A DNA stretch of 64,000 nt from positions 186,001 through 250,000 of the forward strand of contig CAXXKZ010000004.1 of assembly GCA_963665545.2 (NCBI GenBank). Reading direction: 5' to 3'. Positions within the stretch are counted from its first letter, which is position 1. Each line of letters opens with the position of its first letter. Below the pieces are notes generated by a model, which searched no databases, had not been told where the DNA came from, and saw only the letters and a list, made by a program, of their open reading frames with translations. The stretch comes from G963665545 sp963665545. Lineage in GTDB: Bacteria; Pseudomonadota; Gammaproteobacteria; Xanthomonadales; SZUA-36. Below, piece by piece: positions 54,466 to 62,406 of the stretch. Position numbers and translations under genes: made by a program.

Positions 54466-55092
54466 GGTCTGATTGCTGATCAGGACCAGAATGTCTCCGC
54501 AGGCGACCCAATTACATTCGTGGTGACCGAATTCGATGACGGAGAGCTGACCTGCGAAATTACCGAACAAAACCTGAGCGGTTACTCGTCCTCCTACTTC
54601 AACGGCTCGGTCACCAACCAGACCTCCTGCAACTACAATACGCTTATTGGGCGAGACGATTTCGAATGCCGGATCTCAAACGAACTCAACCCGGTAGAGG
54701 TTGAAGTGACCAAGGACTGGATGGACGAGCATCCCCAATTCAACAACTCGACCCATGCCCGGGCCAAGGCTTCATGCGATAACGAGTGGGCTCTGCAGGA
54801 CCGCAATCTGCATTTCCAAGATGATGGTGATAAGGATTCCTTCTGGGTATGGCCGAGCTATACCGGCAACACCGAATGTGACGTCAGCGAGAGAATCCGC
54901 GACAGTGGGGTCGAGACCGATGCCAGCGACTGCCAGGACATCGAGGTTGCTCTGGGCGATACCAAGCTCACTTGTACCATCGTCAACACCCGCATATACG
55001 AGGGTGTGCCGACGTTGAGCCAATATGGACTGGCCCTGTTGGCGCTATTGATGCTGGGGTTAGGTATGGTGGGATTTCGTCGTTTTGCCTGA
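54466..55092 (+). pseudogene. FG-GAP repeat, IPTL-CTERM surface protein: 3' part
   Basis: The 208-codon continuation of the interrupted gene. It has a beta-rich segment with paired cysteines and ends in VPTLSQYGLALLALLMLGLGMVGFRRFA-type sequence: an I/V-P-T-L motif, one membrane helix and a basic tail. This is the IPTL-CTERM sorting signal linked to exosortase-like processing and export to the surface. Without the IS, the protein would have about 622 residues plus signal peptide. Confidence 0.85.
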
Positions 55093-55233
55093 AGGCTAAC
55101 TAGGCGCTCGATTCGATGGGTCCGACGATTGCCGGGCTCTCTTTATTTGAGTGAATTCAGAGACCAGCTGTTGGGCTCTGCACGGTGTGGCGCACCTAGT
55201 TGATTAGCCACCCTAATTTGGGCTGCTTTGGGT

Positions 55234-56463
55234 TGCCGACTCAACCGGTCGATGCAACACCTAAACTCTAACTATAGAGAGGGAGGTGATGCCAATGAAG
55301 TACCGAACGAGGGTTTTATACACCGAAGCTGACAAGGCGCTGATGTGGGATCGCTGGCGCAAAGGCGATTCTCTGCACGCGATTGGACGGTTTCTTGGCC
55401 GCCGTCATGGTTCGATCACCGCCGTTCTTTTGAGGACCGGTGGGATACAACCTGCAAAGAGAACACGGTCTTCCAGAGTGTTGTCGCTGGCTGAGCGTGA
55501 AGAGATCTCGCGGGGTGTCGTTAGCGGCCGATCCGTGCGTTCAATCGCGGCATCATTAAGACGTGCGCCCTCTACCGTCAGCCGAGAAATCAACCGCAAC
55601 GGCGGGCGGCGAGGATACCGGGCCAACCTGGCTGATAAAGCCGCCTGGGACCGGGCCCATCGCCCCAAGACCTGTAAACTGGCAGGCAACCGTGCGCTGA
55701 CGGGCATCGTGGCGGAGAAGCTACAGCTCCAGTGGTCACCGCGGCAGATCGCTGGCTGGCTGAAGCGCACTTACCCCCACGACGAGTCATACCAGGTGTC
55801 ACACGAGACCATTTATCGGACCCTCTTTATCCAGGCCCGTGGCGCCTTGAAAAGGGAACTGCTGCTACACTTGCGGCGCACCCGCGGGATGCGTCGCTCA
55901 CGACATCACACGCAGAAGACAGCAGATCATGGCCGCATCAGCGATACCATCTCGATCCGCGAGCGACCGGCTGAGGTCGAAGATCGCGCTGTACCTGAGC
56001 ACTGGGAGGGCGATCTGTTATTCGGCAGTAACAACAGCCAGATCGCCACCCTGGTCGAGCGTCATACGCGCTACGTGATGATCGCCAGAGTCAAAGGCAA
56101 AGACACCGAGACGGTGATCAACGCACTCATTAGGCAAGCCCACAAGCTGCCACGGGAGCTTTACAAGTCGCTCACCTGGGATCGCGGTAAGGAAATGGCT
56201 GATCACAAACGCTTCAGTCTGGAGACCGATATCAAGGTTTACTTCTGTGATCCACAGAGTCCCTGGCAACGTGGTTCCAACGAAAACACCAACGGTTTGC
56301 TCAGACAGTACTTCCCGAAGGGGATGGACCTATCGAACGTTCACCAGAACCGGCTGAACGCGGTCGCCAGACGACTTAACGAGAGACCCAGAGAAACGTT
56401 AAACTTCGAAACACCAGCTGAACGATTTAACCAATGTGTTGCATCGACCGGATGAATTCGCAG
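55234..56463 (+). mobile_element. IS30-family insertion sequence
   Basis: About 1,230 bp. Inverted repeats meet at TGCCGACTCAACCGGTCGAT (left) and, inverted, GTGTTGCATCGACCGGATGA (right). The right one overlaps the transposase stop, as is usual in IS30. A 2-bp GT on both sides may be the target duplication. It lies 141 bp after the IPTL-CTERM gene. Confidence 0.82.
55295..56455 (+). CDS. IS30-family transposase
   Basis: ATG at 55295 follows GGGAGG with good spacing. The 386-residue product has an N-terminal double helix-turn-helix (SVRSIAASLRRAPSTVSREINRNGG, then WSPRQIAGWLKRTYP) and the DDE core: HWEGDLLFGS, LTWDRGKEMADH, and the Glu in PWQRGSNENTNGLLRQYFPKG. Intact. Confidence 0.95.
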   Translation: MKYRTRVLYTEADKALMWDRWRKGDSLHAIGRFLGRRHGSITAVLLRTGGIQPAKRTRSSRVLSLAEREEISRGVVSGRSVRSIAASLRRAPSTVSREINRNGGRRGYRANLADKAAWDRAHRPKTCKLAGNRALTGIVAEKLQLQWSPRQIAGWLKRTYPHDESYQVSHETIYRTLFIQARGALKRELLLHLRRTRGMRRSRHHTQKTADHGRISDTISIRERPAEVEDRAVPEHWEGDLLFGSNNSQIATLVERHTRYVMIARVKGKDTETVINALIRQAHKLPRELYKSLTWDRGKEMADHKRFSLETDIKVYFCDPQSPWQRGSNENTNGLLRQYFPKGMDLSNVHQNRLNAVARRLNERPRETLNFETPAERFNQCVASTG

Positions 56464-56590
56464 TCGGAAGCGGCTATATTCATACTGTCCCGAAGGGGTC
56501 CCTTTTGACCCACTCTTTCGCGTTGACAATGAATTTTTCTATTCACCTAACGGCGACAAATTCACACCCACCATGATGATGGTTTGCTAG
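56464..56590 (+). pseudogene. truncated second copy of the YSPNGDKF small ORF
   Basis: Starting at the IS30 edge, a frame reads VPFDPLFRVDNEFFYSP, then NGDKFTPTMMMVC and a stop. From Tyr to the final VC it aligns without gaps to the 59-residue ORF at 51137. The N-terminal part was removed at the IS30 junction and the C-terminal part is missing. It shows that the dif-flanked segment held two related units. Confidence 0.5.
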
Positions 56591-56612
56591 AAGAATTAAT
56601 ACTCTTTCTGGA

Positions 56613-56640
56613 ACACGACAAGATAAACATTATACGCATA
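56613..56640 (-). other. partial dif-like site, XerC arm conserved, inverted
   Basis: On the minus strand the XerC arm TATGCGTATAA and centre TGTTTA are identical to the site at 50977, but the XerD-side bases (TCTTGTCGTGT) are degenerate. Orientation is opposite to the complete site. One-armed sites of this kind are known for attachment sites of Xer-exploiting elements. Confidence 0.6.
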
Positions 56641-56648
56641 AACAGCTC

Positions 56649-56864
56649 TTGTTTTCGTCTAAATTTCAAGACGAAGGTTTTGAAGATCAGGTGTCGGAAC
56701 GACTGCTTTTAATCCTTGCCGGTCTTGACCCCGCAGAGATAGTTGTTGATGTTTTGATAATGAGTGCTAATGATGAGGAATTGCGCAAAACCTTCGCACG
56801 ATTTAAAAAAGCCGTAGCAGCACTAGTCCCATTGTCACTTCTGACCGCCCTGCCCCAGTACTAG
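56649..56864 (+). CDS. hypothetical small protein, 71 residues
   Basis: A TTG-initiated frame with an amphipathic, acidic helix-rich product (FEDQVSERLLLILAGLDPAEIVVDVLIM, ELRKTFARFKKAVAALV). No family is recognised and the ribosome site is weak. It lies between the two half-dif sites and remains open upstream through the inverted one, so it may be the tail of a longer gene joined by recombination. Confidence 0.35.
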   Translation: MFSSKFQDEGFEDQVSERLLLILAGLDPAEIVVDVLIMSANDEELRKTFARFKKAVAALVPLSLLTALPQY

Positions 56865-56867
56865 AGG

Positions 56868-56895
56868 CTAGAGTTATTTGTTTATTATGTTAAAT
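56868..56895 (+). other. partial dif-like site, XerD arm conserved
   Basis: Centre TGTTTA and XerD arm TTATGTTAAAT, the latter identical to E. coli dif. The XerC-side bases (CTAGAGTTATT) are degenerate. Same orientation as the complete site at 50977, 5.9 kb away. Confidence 0.62.
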
Positions 56896-56963
56896 TAGAC
56901 TTAAAAACACAGGTCGGTGGATTGGGCCTCAGCCCTCCGTCGGAAGGCGGACGAGTCCATCAA

Positions 56964-57770
56964 TTAATCGTCGACCGATACCAGCCCCAGAGTTCGGTTA
57001 CCGAGTGGCTGTACCGGACGGTTGTTGCCATGCAGATGCGAGATGATCATGGCCATCTGTTTGGGTGAGATCTGGCGCTTCTCGGCCATGACGATCCATT
57101 GCACGCCCTCGGAGCACGGCGGCGTCGTAAGAGACCCCTGGTAGCGGTAGTAGTGACGCGGCAATGGCCGGAGTTCGTTCATGTCGAGGTCCAGACCCTC
57201 GATGTGACGAGCGTCGCCAGGACCATCCGGAAGCTGCGAGAGGACGGGTTCCCAGAGTGCGTCATATGCGCCTTCCTCGACCAGGACCCCGAGAACAGCC
57301 AGCTCGCCGGCCGCCGATTTGTGCACGAAGTGTGCTTCCAGAGGTGCGTGCTTGCCGTCAATCGTATGCTCGGATGGCGCATGAAAGTGATACTGCACGA
57401 GTTCATAGAGCTCGCCGTTGATTGCCAGCGACATCGGCACATTGTTTGTGACCTGTATGGTGTGGCCGTTGTCGACAATATCCATTACGGTAGCACGCTG
57501 ATTCGGCGCCAAAACTGTTTCACCAAGCCGACGCTCCAGGCTCGCCTCTTCAATAGCAACGCTGTCGGTCAGGTCGATCGGTGATTGCTCAGTACCGTTG
57601 CCACATAAGACAAAGTCGGCATGCAGCTCGCCCCAGTGTTCGGGCCCTTCGTCACCGCTGTAGCCCCAGTGAGGCGCGTGATGCTGATTCTCTTCGGCCG
57701 TCGCGCTCTTACCGATCGAGAGGGCAGCGAGCGACAGCAATAAACCGATAAATACAACTGTTTTGCTCAA
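56964..57770 (-). CDS. periplasmic alpha-class carbonic anhydrase
   Basis: A TTG start at 57770 with GGGAG eight bases upstream fits best and gives a 268-residue protein with a Sec signal (VVFIGLLLSLAALSIGKSATA). Alpha-CA motifs: HWGYSGDEGPEHWGEL, EQSPIDL, the zinc histidines in QYHFHAPSEH and EAHFVHK, and YRYQGSLTTPPCSEGVQWIVM. The two cysteines (VLCGNG, PPCSEG) form the conserved disulfide. It interconverts CO2 and bicarbonate in the periplasm. The zinc set looks complete. Confidence 0.93.
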   Translation of the reverse strand: MSKTVVFIGLLLSLAALSIGKSATAEENQHHAPHWGYSGDEGPEHWGELHADFVLCGNGTEQSPIDLTDSVAIEEASLERRLGETVLAPNQRATVMDIVDNGHTIQVTNNVPMSLAINGELYELVQYHFHAPSEHTIDGKHAPLEAHFVHKSAAGELAVLGVLVEEGAYDALWEPVLSQLPDGPGDARHIEGLDLDMNELRPLPRHYYRYQGSLTTPPCSEGVQWIVMAEKRQISPKQMAMIISHLHGNNRPVQPLGNRTLGLVSVDD

Positions 57771-58003
57771 TTCCTGATCTCCCAGATCGAATACAGTTCC
57801 TATTTTTAACTGTGATTGCGCCTCTCGCAAGCCACTTTGCACTGAAGTTTTTATATACGCTTAATATACAATTAGTTAGTGACTATATTTAATGTACTTT
57901 AGCGCGTTACTGCGCGCGCTAGCACATATTTGCGTCCTTGTGCCGTTCGAAACGCAGTTGGTTCTGGCCAAATTCCGCGGCTGTGATTTATCATGAGCAC
58001 ACT

Positions 58004-58111
58004 GTGCGTACTTCCCTGGACAAATCGATCCGCATCATTGGTGTACCCCTTGACCTTGGGGCCAGCCGCCGTGGCACCGATATGGGCCACCGTCGGGTGG
58101 ATGCGTACTGA
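58004..58111 (+). pseudogene. fossil of the N-terminus of an arginase
   Basis: A 35-codon frame reads SIRIIGVPLDLGASRRGTDMG, the invariant opening of arginase/ureohydrolases, then diverges (HRRVDAY) and stops 5 bp before the 3' end of the converging PNPOx-like gene. All metal-binding residues are missing. It marks a deletion or replacement that brought the PNPOx operon here. Confidence 0.6.
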
Positions 58112-58115
58112 TCCA

Positions 58116-58691
58116 CTAACCATCGCCCGATTGTTGATTAGCGAGGTCGACAAATTCCGCTTCGGTATATCGGCGCGTGATGTGTTGTGGGCAATTCCAA
58201 TCGAACGCGACAACGTCGATAAATGCGACTCGCTCAATTCGTGCCTTGTAATCCGGCAGCTCAACCCGCGCAATGACCTCCGATGAATCGATCCGCGCGT
58301 CCTCGATGCGAATATGTCCTAGGAGCTTCAAGCGGCGGCGTTTTGGGTAATCCATAAGGATCAACGAACAACGGTCGTTGATTGACAGGTTTCCAACGCT
58401 TACGAGTTGCGTGTTGCCGCGAAAATCGGCGTACGCCAGTTGATTGGGGCTCAATACTTTTAGGAACCCGGGCGGCCCACCACGGTGCTGAACGTACGGC
58501 CAACCGGTCTCGCTGACGCTGGCGATGTAAAAGGTGTCGCGAAGCGCGATAAAGTCGATTTCCCGTGCGGTGAGTTGATCGTTCGGTCCAAAATTGCTCT
58601 GTAAGCGCTCATGCTGCGCGCGCGAACCGAACTTTTCCTGAGCCGCTTTGACACTGTCGGTAAATGTTAAGTCGGCGAATCGATGAGTCAT
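58116..58691 (-). CDS. pyridoxamine 5'-phosphate oxidase-like FMN-binding protein
   Basis: A 191-residue split-barrel flavoprotein starting at MTHRFADLTF (ATG at 58691, AAAGAGAA upstream). The blocks IDFIALRDTFYIASVSETGWPYVQHRGGPPGFLKVL, YADFRGNTQLVSVGNL and RCSLILMDYPKRRRLKLLGHI are those of PNPOx-like proteins of the 'pyridoxamine 5'-phosphate oxidase family' that reduce or bind flavin/F420 rather than make PLP. Last gene of the operon opposite the LysR regulator; a strong hairpin precedes it. Confidence 0.85.
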   Translation of the reverse strand: MTHRFADLTFTDSVKAAQEKFGSRAQHERLQSNFGPNDQLTAREIDFIALRDTFYIASVSETGWPYVQHRGGPPGFLKVLSPNQLAYADFRGNTQLVSVGNLSINDRCSLILMDYPKRRRLKLLGHIRIEDARIDSSEVIARVELPDYKARIERVAFIDVVAFDWNCPQHITRRYTEAEFVDLANQQSGDG

Positions 58692-58714
58692 GGTTGCATT
58701 CTCTTTTTGAAAAG

Positions 58715-58740
58715 GTGCGGCCGTACGAATACGGCCGCAC
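58715..58740 (-). promoter_or_regulatory. 11-bp perfect hairpin between hydrolase and PNPOx-like gene
   Basis: GTGCGGCCGTA pairs perfectly with TACGGCCGCAC around a four-base loop. On the coding (minus) strand it is followed by CCTTTTC, so it may act as a weak terminator or attenuator that lowers expression of the PNPOx-like gene. Confidence 0.6.
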
Positions 58741-58751
58741 AAACAACGGCG

Positions 58752-59462
58752 TTAGTTCGCCGCCAGGGGGGTGGTCCTGCCAATCTTCCGGTTAAGGAAG
58801 TCACGCATCAGGTCAGCGATCTCCTGGCCGTGCGTTTCCAAAGCGAAGTGCCCTGTGTCGATTAAGTGATACTCGAGGTCATTCAGGTCACGCTTATACG
58901 GTTCGGCACCGGCTGCCGGAAAGATCTCGTCGTTCTTTCCCCAGACGATCAACGTCGGCGGCTGATGGTTACGAAGGTATTTCTGCCAGTCGGGGTACAG
59001 CGGTGGGTTCGACCCGTAGCTGTAGAACATCTGCAATTGAATGTCCTGATTGCCTTCGCGATCCAGCAGAGGCTGAACGTGTCCCCAGGTATCCGGGCTA
59101 ACCGCCTCGACGTTCGATACACCGTTCGTGTACTGCCACTTCGTGGCTCCAAGCGTTGTCAGGAAACGCAGTGCATCGTCGTTAGACATTGCAGGCTGCT
59201 TGTAGGCCGCCTTGACGTTTTTCCAAAAGTCATTGTCGAGACCCTTGTTGATGGCGTCCCGATCCTTCCAGTACTCCTTGATCGGCTCCCAAAAGTTGTT
59301 ATCAATGCCTTCGTTGTACGCATTGCCGTTTTGCACGATCAAACTTTCGATTCGATCGGGCTGCGCTGTCGCAATACGAAAACCAACTGGTGCACCGTAG
59401 TCCATCAAGTACAAACTAAATTTGTCCACGCCAATCTTGTCGACGAACTTGCCGATGAGCCT
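58752..59462 (-). pseudogene. alpha/beta hydrolase, 3' part (IS256-interrupted)
   Basis: The C-terminal 233 residues of a hydrolase. The nucleophile elbow is SLYLMDYGAPVGFRIA, with Asp as in epoxide hydrolases and haloalkane dehalogenases. IVWGKNDEIFPAAGAEPY gives the acid region and IDTGHFALETHG the catalytic His. It joins in frame to 60848-61195 once the IS and one 9-bp duplicate are removed, giving a 349-residue enzyme. Separated from its start codon, signal and oxyanion motif, it is inactive as it stands. Confidence 0.88.
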
Positions 59463-60847
59463 GAGTTATGATCGAATCTGGTGTTTGAGCAGTTGAAAAA
59501 AAGCGGCGTATCTGGTTGATTTGTTGTTACCAAACTTCAAAGCAACCAAAGGAGATACGCCACTATGAACAAGAATAATGTTATTGAACTGGAACGTCGA
59601 GCAATCAGTGCCGATCCGTTGACCGAATTGCTCAAAGAAGGCGCCCGGAAGCTGCTCGCCGAAGCGGTGGAAAGTGAAGTCCAGGAGCTGCTGGCCAAGT
59701 ATCAGGATTGGCGTACCGAATCAGGTCATGCCGGTGTGGTGCGCAACGGTTACCTGCCAGAACGTGAGTTGCAGACCGGCCTGGGACCGATCCGGGTGAG
59801 AATTCCCAAGGTGCGCTCGAAGACCGGTGAAGCAGTGAGTTTTCAGTCGGTGCTGGTGCCGCCATATGTGCGCAAGACAGCGACTTTCGAGGCAGCCATT
59901 CCGTGGTTGTACCTCAAAGGGGTATCCAGCGGTGAGATGGCTGAGGCGTTGCGGGTACTGGTGGGCCCGCAGGCACAGGGTCTGTCGGCCAGCACGGTAT
60001 CCCGCCTGAAACAGGTATGGGCGGAGGAATATCGAGCGTGGAGCCAGCGTCGCCTGGGACAGGACCGGTGGGTGTATGTCTGGGCTGATGGTGTCTACAG
60101 TGGGCTGCGGGCGGAGGATGCCAAGCTCTGCGCGCTGGTGATCATTGGTGTCAATGAACGCGGCGAAAAACATTTTCTGGCGATTGAGGACGGGGTGCGG
60201 GAATCGACTCAGAGTTGGCGTGAGGTGTTGCTGAATCTGAAGTCGCGCGGCATGAGCGCCCCACAACTGGCGATTGGTGATGGTGCGATGGGTTTTTGGG
60301 CGGCGCTGGATGAAATCTTTCCGGCCAGCCGCCAGCAACGCTGCTGGATGCACAAGACCATGAATGTACTGAATTGTTTGCCGAAATCCGCACAACCCAA
60401 AGCCAAGCAGGCCCTGCACGCCATCTGGCAGGCGGAAACCAAGGATGATGCAAACAAGGCGTTTGATTTGTTTATTGAGATCTTTGAGGCGAAATACCCG
60501 AAAGCGACGAGCTGTTTGCTCAAGGATCGGGATGAACTGTTGGCATTTTATGATTTTCCGGCCCAACACTGGCAGAGCATCCGGACCAGCAACCCGATTG
60601 AATCCACCTTTGCCACCATCCGCCACCGGACCAAAAGATCCAAAGGTTGTCTGACGCGCAATGGCATGTTGCATATGATGTTCAAATTGAGCCAGTGTGC
60701 GGAAAAGAAATGGCGCCGGCTACGCGGCTTTGATTACCTGGCCAAGGTGATTACGGGGGTGAAATTCAAAGATGGGATCGAGGTAAAAGAGATTGATCAG
60801 GTCGCCGCTTGAATCAATTGGCTAAACACCAGATTTGACAATAGCTC
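59463..60847 (+). mobile_element. IS256-family insertion sequence, copy 3
   Basis: 1,385 bp with standard ends. The target duplication GATGAGCCT (9 bp) lies at 59454-59462 and 60848-60856. It splits a hydrolase gene in the reverse orientation. Confidence 0.96.
59565..60812 (+). CDS. IS256-family transposase, copy 3
   Basis: 415 residues, identical in protein sequence to copy 1. All DDE blocks are intact. Its identity to copy 1 suggests recent spread. Confidence 0.96.
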   Translation: MNKNNVIELERRAISADPLTELLKEGARKLLAEAVESEVQELLAKYQDWRTESGHAGVVRNGYLPERELQTGLGPIRVRIPKVRSKTGEAVSFQSVLVPPYVRKTATFEAAIPWLYLKGVSSGEMAEALRVLVGPQAQGLSASTVSRLKQVWAEEYRAWSQRRLGQDRWVYVWADGVYSGLRAEDAKLCALVIIGVNERGEKHFLAIEDGVRESTQSWREVLLNLKSRGMSAPQLAIGDGAMGFWAALDEIFPASRQQRCWMHKTMNVLNCLPKSAQPKAKQALHAIWQAETKDDANKAFDLFIEIFEAKYPKATSCLLKDRDELLAFYDFPAQHWQSIRTSNPIESTFATIRHRTKRSKGCLTRNGMLHMMFKLSQCAEKKWRRLRGFDYLAKVITGVKFKDGIEVKEIDQVAA

Positions 60848-61195
60848 GATGAGCCTCGCCACATTGTCGAACGAGTAGTCGAAGTCATTGACGTTCGGCA
60901 TCGAGCTAAATCCATAGCCAGGATAATCCGGTGCTACGAGGTGATACTGGTCGGCGAGCTCAGGGATCAGTTCGCGGAACATGTGTGACGACGTTGGAAA
61001 GCCGTGTAGTAACAAAACCGTTGGGTTATTCGGGTCGCCGGCCTCCCGATAAAAGATGTCCACACCTTCTACCGTGATTGTGCGGTAGCTAACGTTGGGC
61101 AGGTTCTCGGCGTGCGCCACAGATTGAAGGGCGGCGACAGCCAGCAAGGCAAAGAATAGCCATACCGCTGTCTTGTTGATGTGTAGTGTTTTCAT
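60848..61195 (-). pseudogene. alpha/beta hydrolase, 5' part (IS256-interrupted)
   Basis: 116 codons with a Sec signal (AVWLFFALLAVAALQSVAHA) and the N-terminal hydrolase blocks: RTITVEGVDIFYREAG, VLLLHGFPTSSHMFREL (HGFP oxyanion motif) and PDYPGYGFSS. Translation runs into the IS end and stops about 17 codons later. It lies 30 bp after doxX in the same operon. Confidence 0.88.
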
Positions 61196-61225
61196 GTTCG
61201 TACTCCTGGGTCAATAAGATTTAGG

Positions 61226-61687
61226 TTAGTTCGCTACCGCAGACGTGGTTGCTGGCAACGGATCCGCTTGCGTGTTCTTTTCCCCGGTCGCAGCAAATCC
61301 TCTGTTTCCGGTGAAGACCACGTACAGCATCAGCAGTAGCAGGACGGCTTGAAATTCGAAGCCGCCCATTGGATGCGTTTCGCTCGGCACGAAGTTCCAT
61401 TGTCCCCAGTGCACGATAGCGATCGCTCCGATGATTACCGGGATGTTCAGTGCCGCACCGACACGAGTAACGAGATCGGAGATTCGGTCATCGCGAAATC
61501 CACCCACCAATACCAGTAGCCCGCCACCGGTCTCGGCCAGTGCGACCAGCACAACCTGGAGATAGGAAATGGGCAGCATTTGTGCGAAGCCCTCCAAGTT
61601 CAGGAATTTCAGTGCGCCGTGGTAGACAAACACACTCGCGAGCGCGATGCGTAGAAGCCAGTGTGCGTTGGTTGTTAAAAATTTCAT
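61226..61687 (-). CDS. DoxX-family membrane protein
   Basis: A 153-residue protein with four helices. LLRIALASVFVYHGALKFLNLEGFAQML is the DoxX opening and HWGQWNFVPSETHPMGGFEFQAVLLLLMLY the late block. DoxX proteins are often linked to thiol/oxidative or quinone stress responses. It lies 44 bp after the DUF1348 gene and 30 bp before the interrupted hydrolase. Confidence 0.88.
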   Translation of the reverse strand: MKFLTTNAHWLLRIALASVFVYHGALKFLNLEGFAQMLPISYLQVVLVALAETGGGLLVLVGGFRDDRISDLVTRVGAALNIPVIIGAIAIVHWGQWNFVPSETHPMGGFEFQAVLLLLMLYVVFTGNRGFAATGEKNTQADPLPATTSAVAN

Positions 61688-61731
61688 GTCATTCTCCTTG
61701 GTGAATAAGTGATTGTGCTATTTGGCACTGT

Positions 61732-62148
61732 TTATCTTTTGAACGGCTTCTTTAGTCGTCCAAACGGAACGTCGTTCGCACTCATGTCGCGGCGAGTCAT
61801 GTAACCGTCCGCATCGAATTCCCAGTGCTCATTTCCGTGGCTTCGATACCATTGGTCGGTTTTGGCGTGTTGCCAATCGCACTCAAAGCGCACAGAAATT
61901 CGGTTGTCGGTAAAGGCCCAAAGCTCATTCATTAAACTGGAATTCGACTCAATCACCCATTTGCGTTTGAGGAAGTATTCGATCGCCGCTCGACCTTGAA
62001 ATGAGTCTTCGCGATTTCGCCAAACACAGTCCGGTGAACACAATTGCACGACTGTCTCCGGGTTTCGTGTATTCCACGCGTCCTCAGCGGCTTGAACTTT
62101 TGCTAGCGCCGTGTCCTGGGTGAATGGTGGAAATGGAAGTCGTTGCAC
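61732..62148 (-). CDS. DUF1348/NTF2-like (SnoaL-fold) protein
   Basis: A GTG start at 62148 is favoured because GGAAGG lies six bases upstream; a GTG seven codons earlier lacks such a site. The 138-residue product follows the DUF1348 pattern: RLPFPPFTQDTALAKVQAAEDAWNTR, DCVWRNREDSFQGRAAIEYFLKRKW, FECDWQHAKTDQWYRSHGNEHWEFD and MTRRDMSANDVPF. The fold is a cone-shaped barrel with a pocket; function unknown. First gene of the operon divergent from the LysR gene. Confidence 0.85.
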   Translation of the reverse strand: MQRLPFPPFTQDTALAKVQAAEDAWNTRNPETVVQLCSPDCVWRNREDSFQGRAAIEYFLKRKWVIESNSSLMNELWAFTDNRISVRFECDWQHAKTDQWYRSHGNEHWEFDADGYMTRRDMSANDVPFGRLKKPFKR

Positions 62149-62406
62149 GTCAGTCCTTCCTACAGCCACTGGCGCTGATGAAAGTCGACGTACGCCGCAA
62201 GGGCCTGTGGTACCACTTCACGCTTGAATCAATTGTATTTCTCATGTTGTTTCTCCCGTCAATAATGTTCATTGCGCTTAAAGAGCTAGTAAATCTAGGC
62301 CGGAACTGCAGTATTCGGCCTGGGTAACATTTTCGGGTATGTCTAGAGCCTCGACAAACGACGATTTCTCGCGCAGACTTACAAAAAGTAAGGGAAGCCT
62401 ATTGCT

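Noticed and set aside
57899..58273. Open frames on both strands between carbonic anhydrase and PNPOx-like genes
   Set aside because: They overlap the PNPOx-like C-terminus and the arginase fossil and show no independent family signal.
40261..60847. Single composite transposon bounded by IS256 copies 1 and 3
   Set aside because: Copy 3 has its own 9-bp duplication inside a hydrolase gene, and copy 2 has its own 8-bp duplication, so these two inserted independently. The intervening genes do not form a transposed unit.
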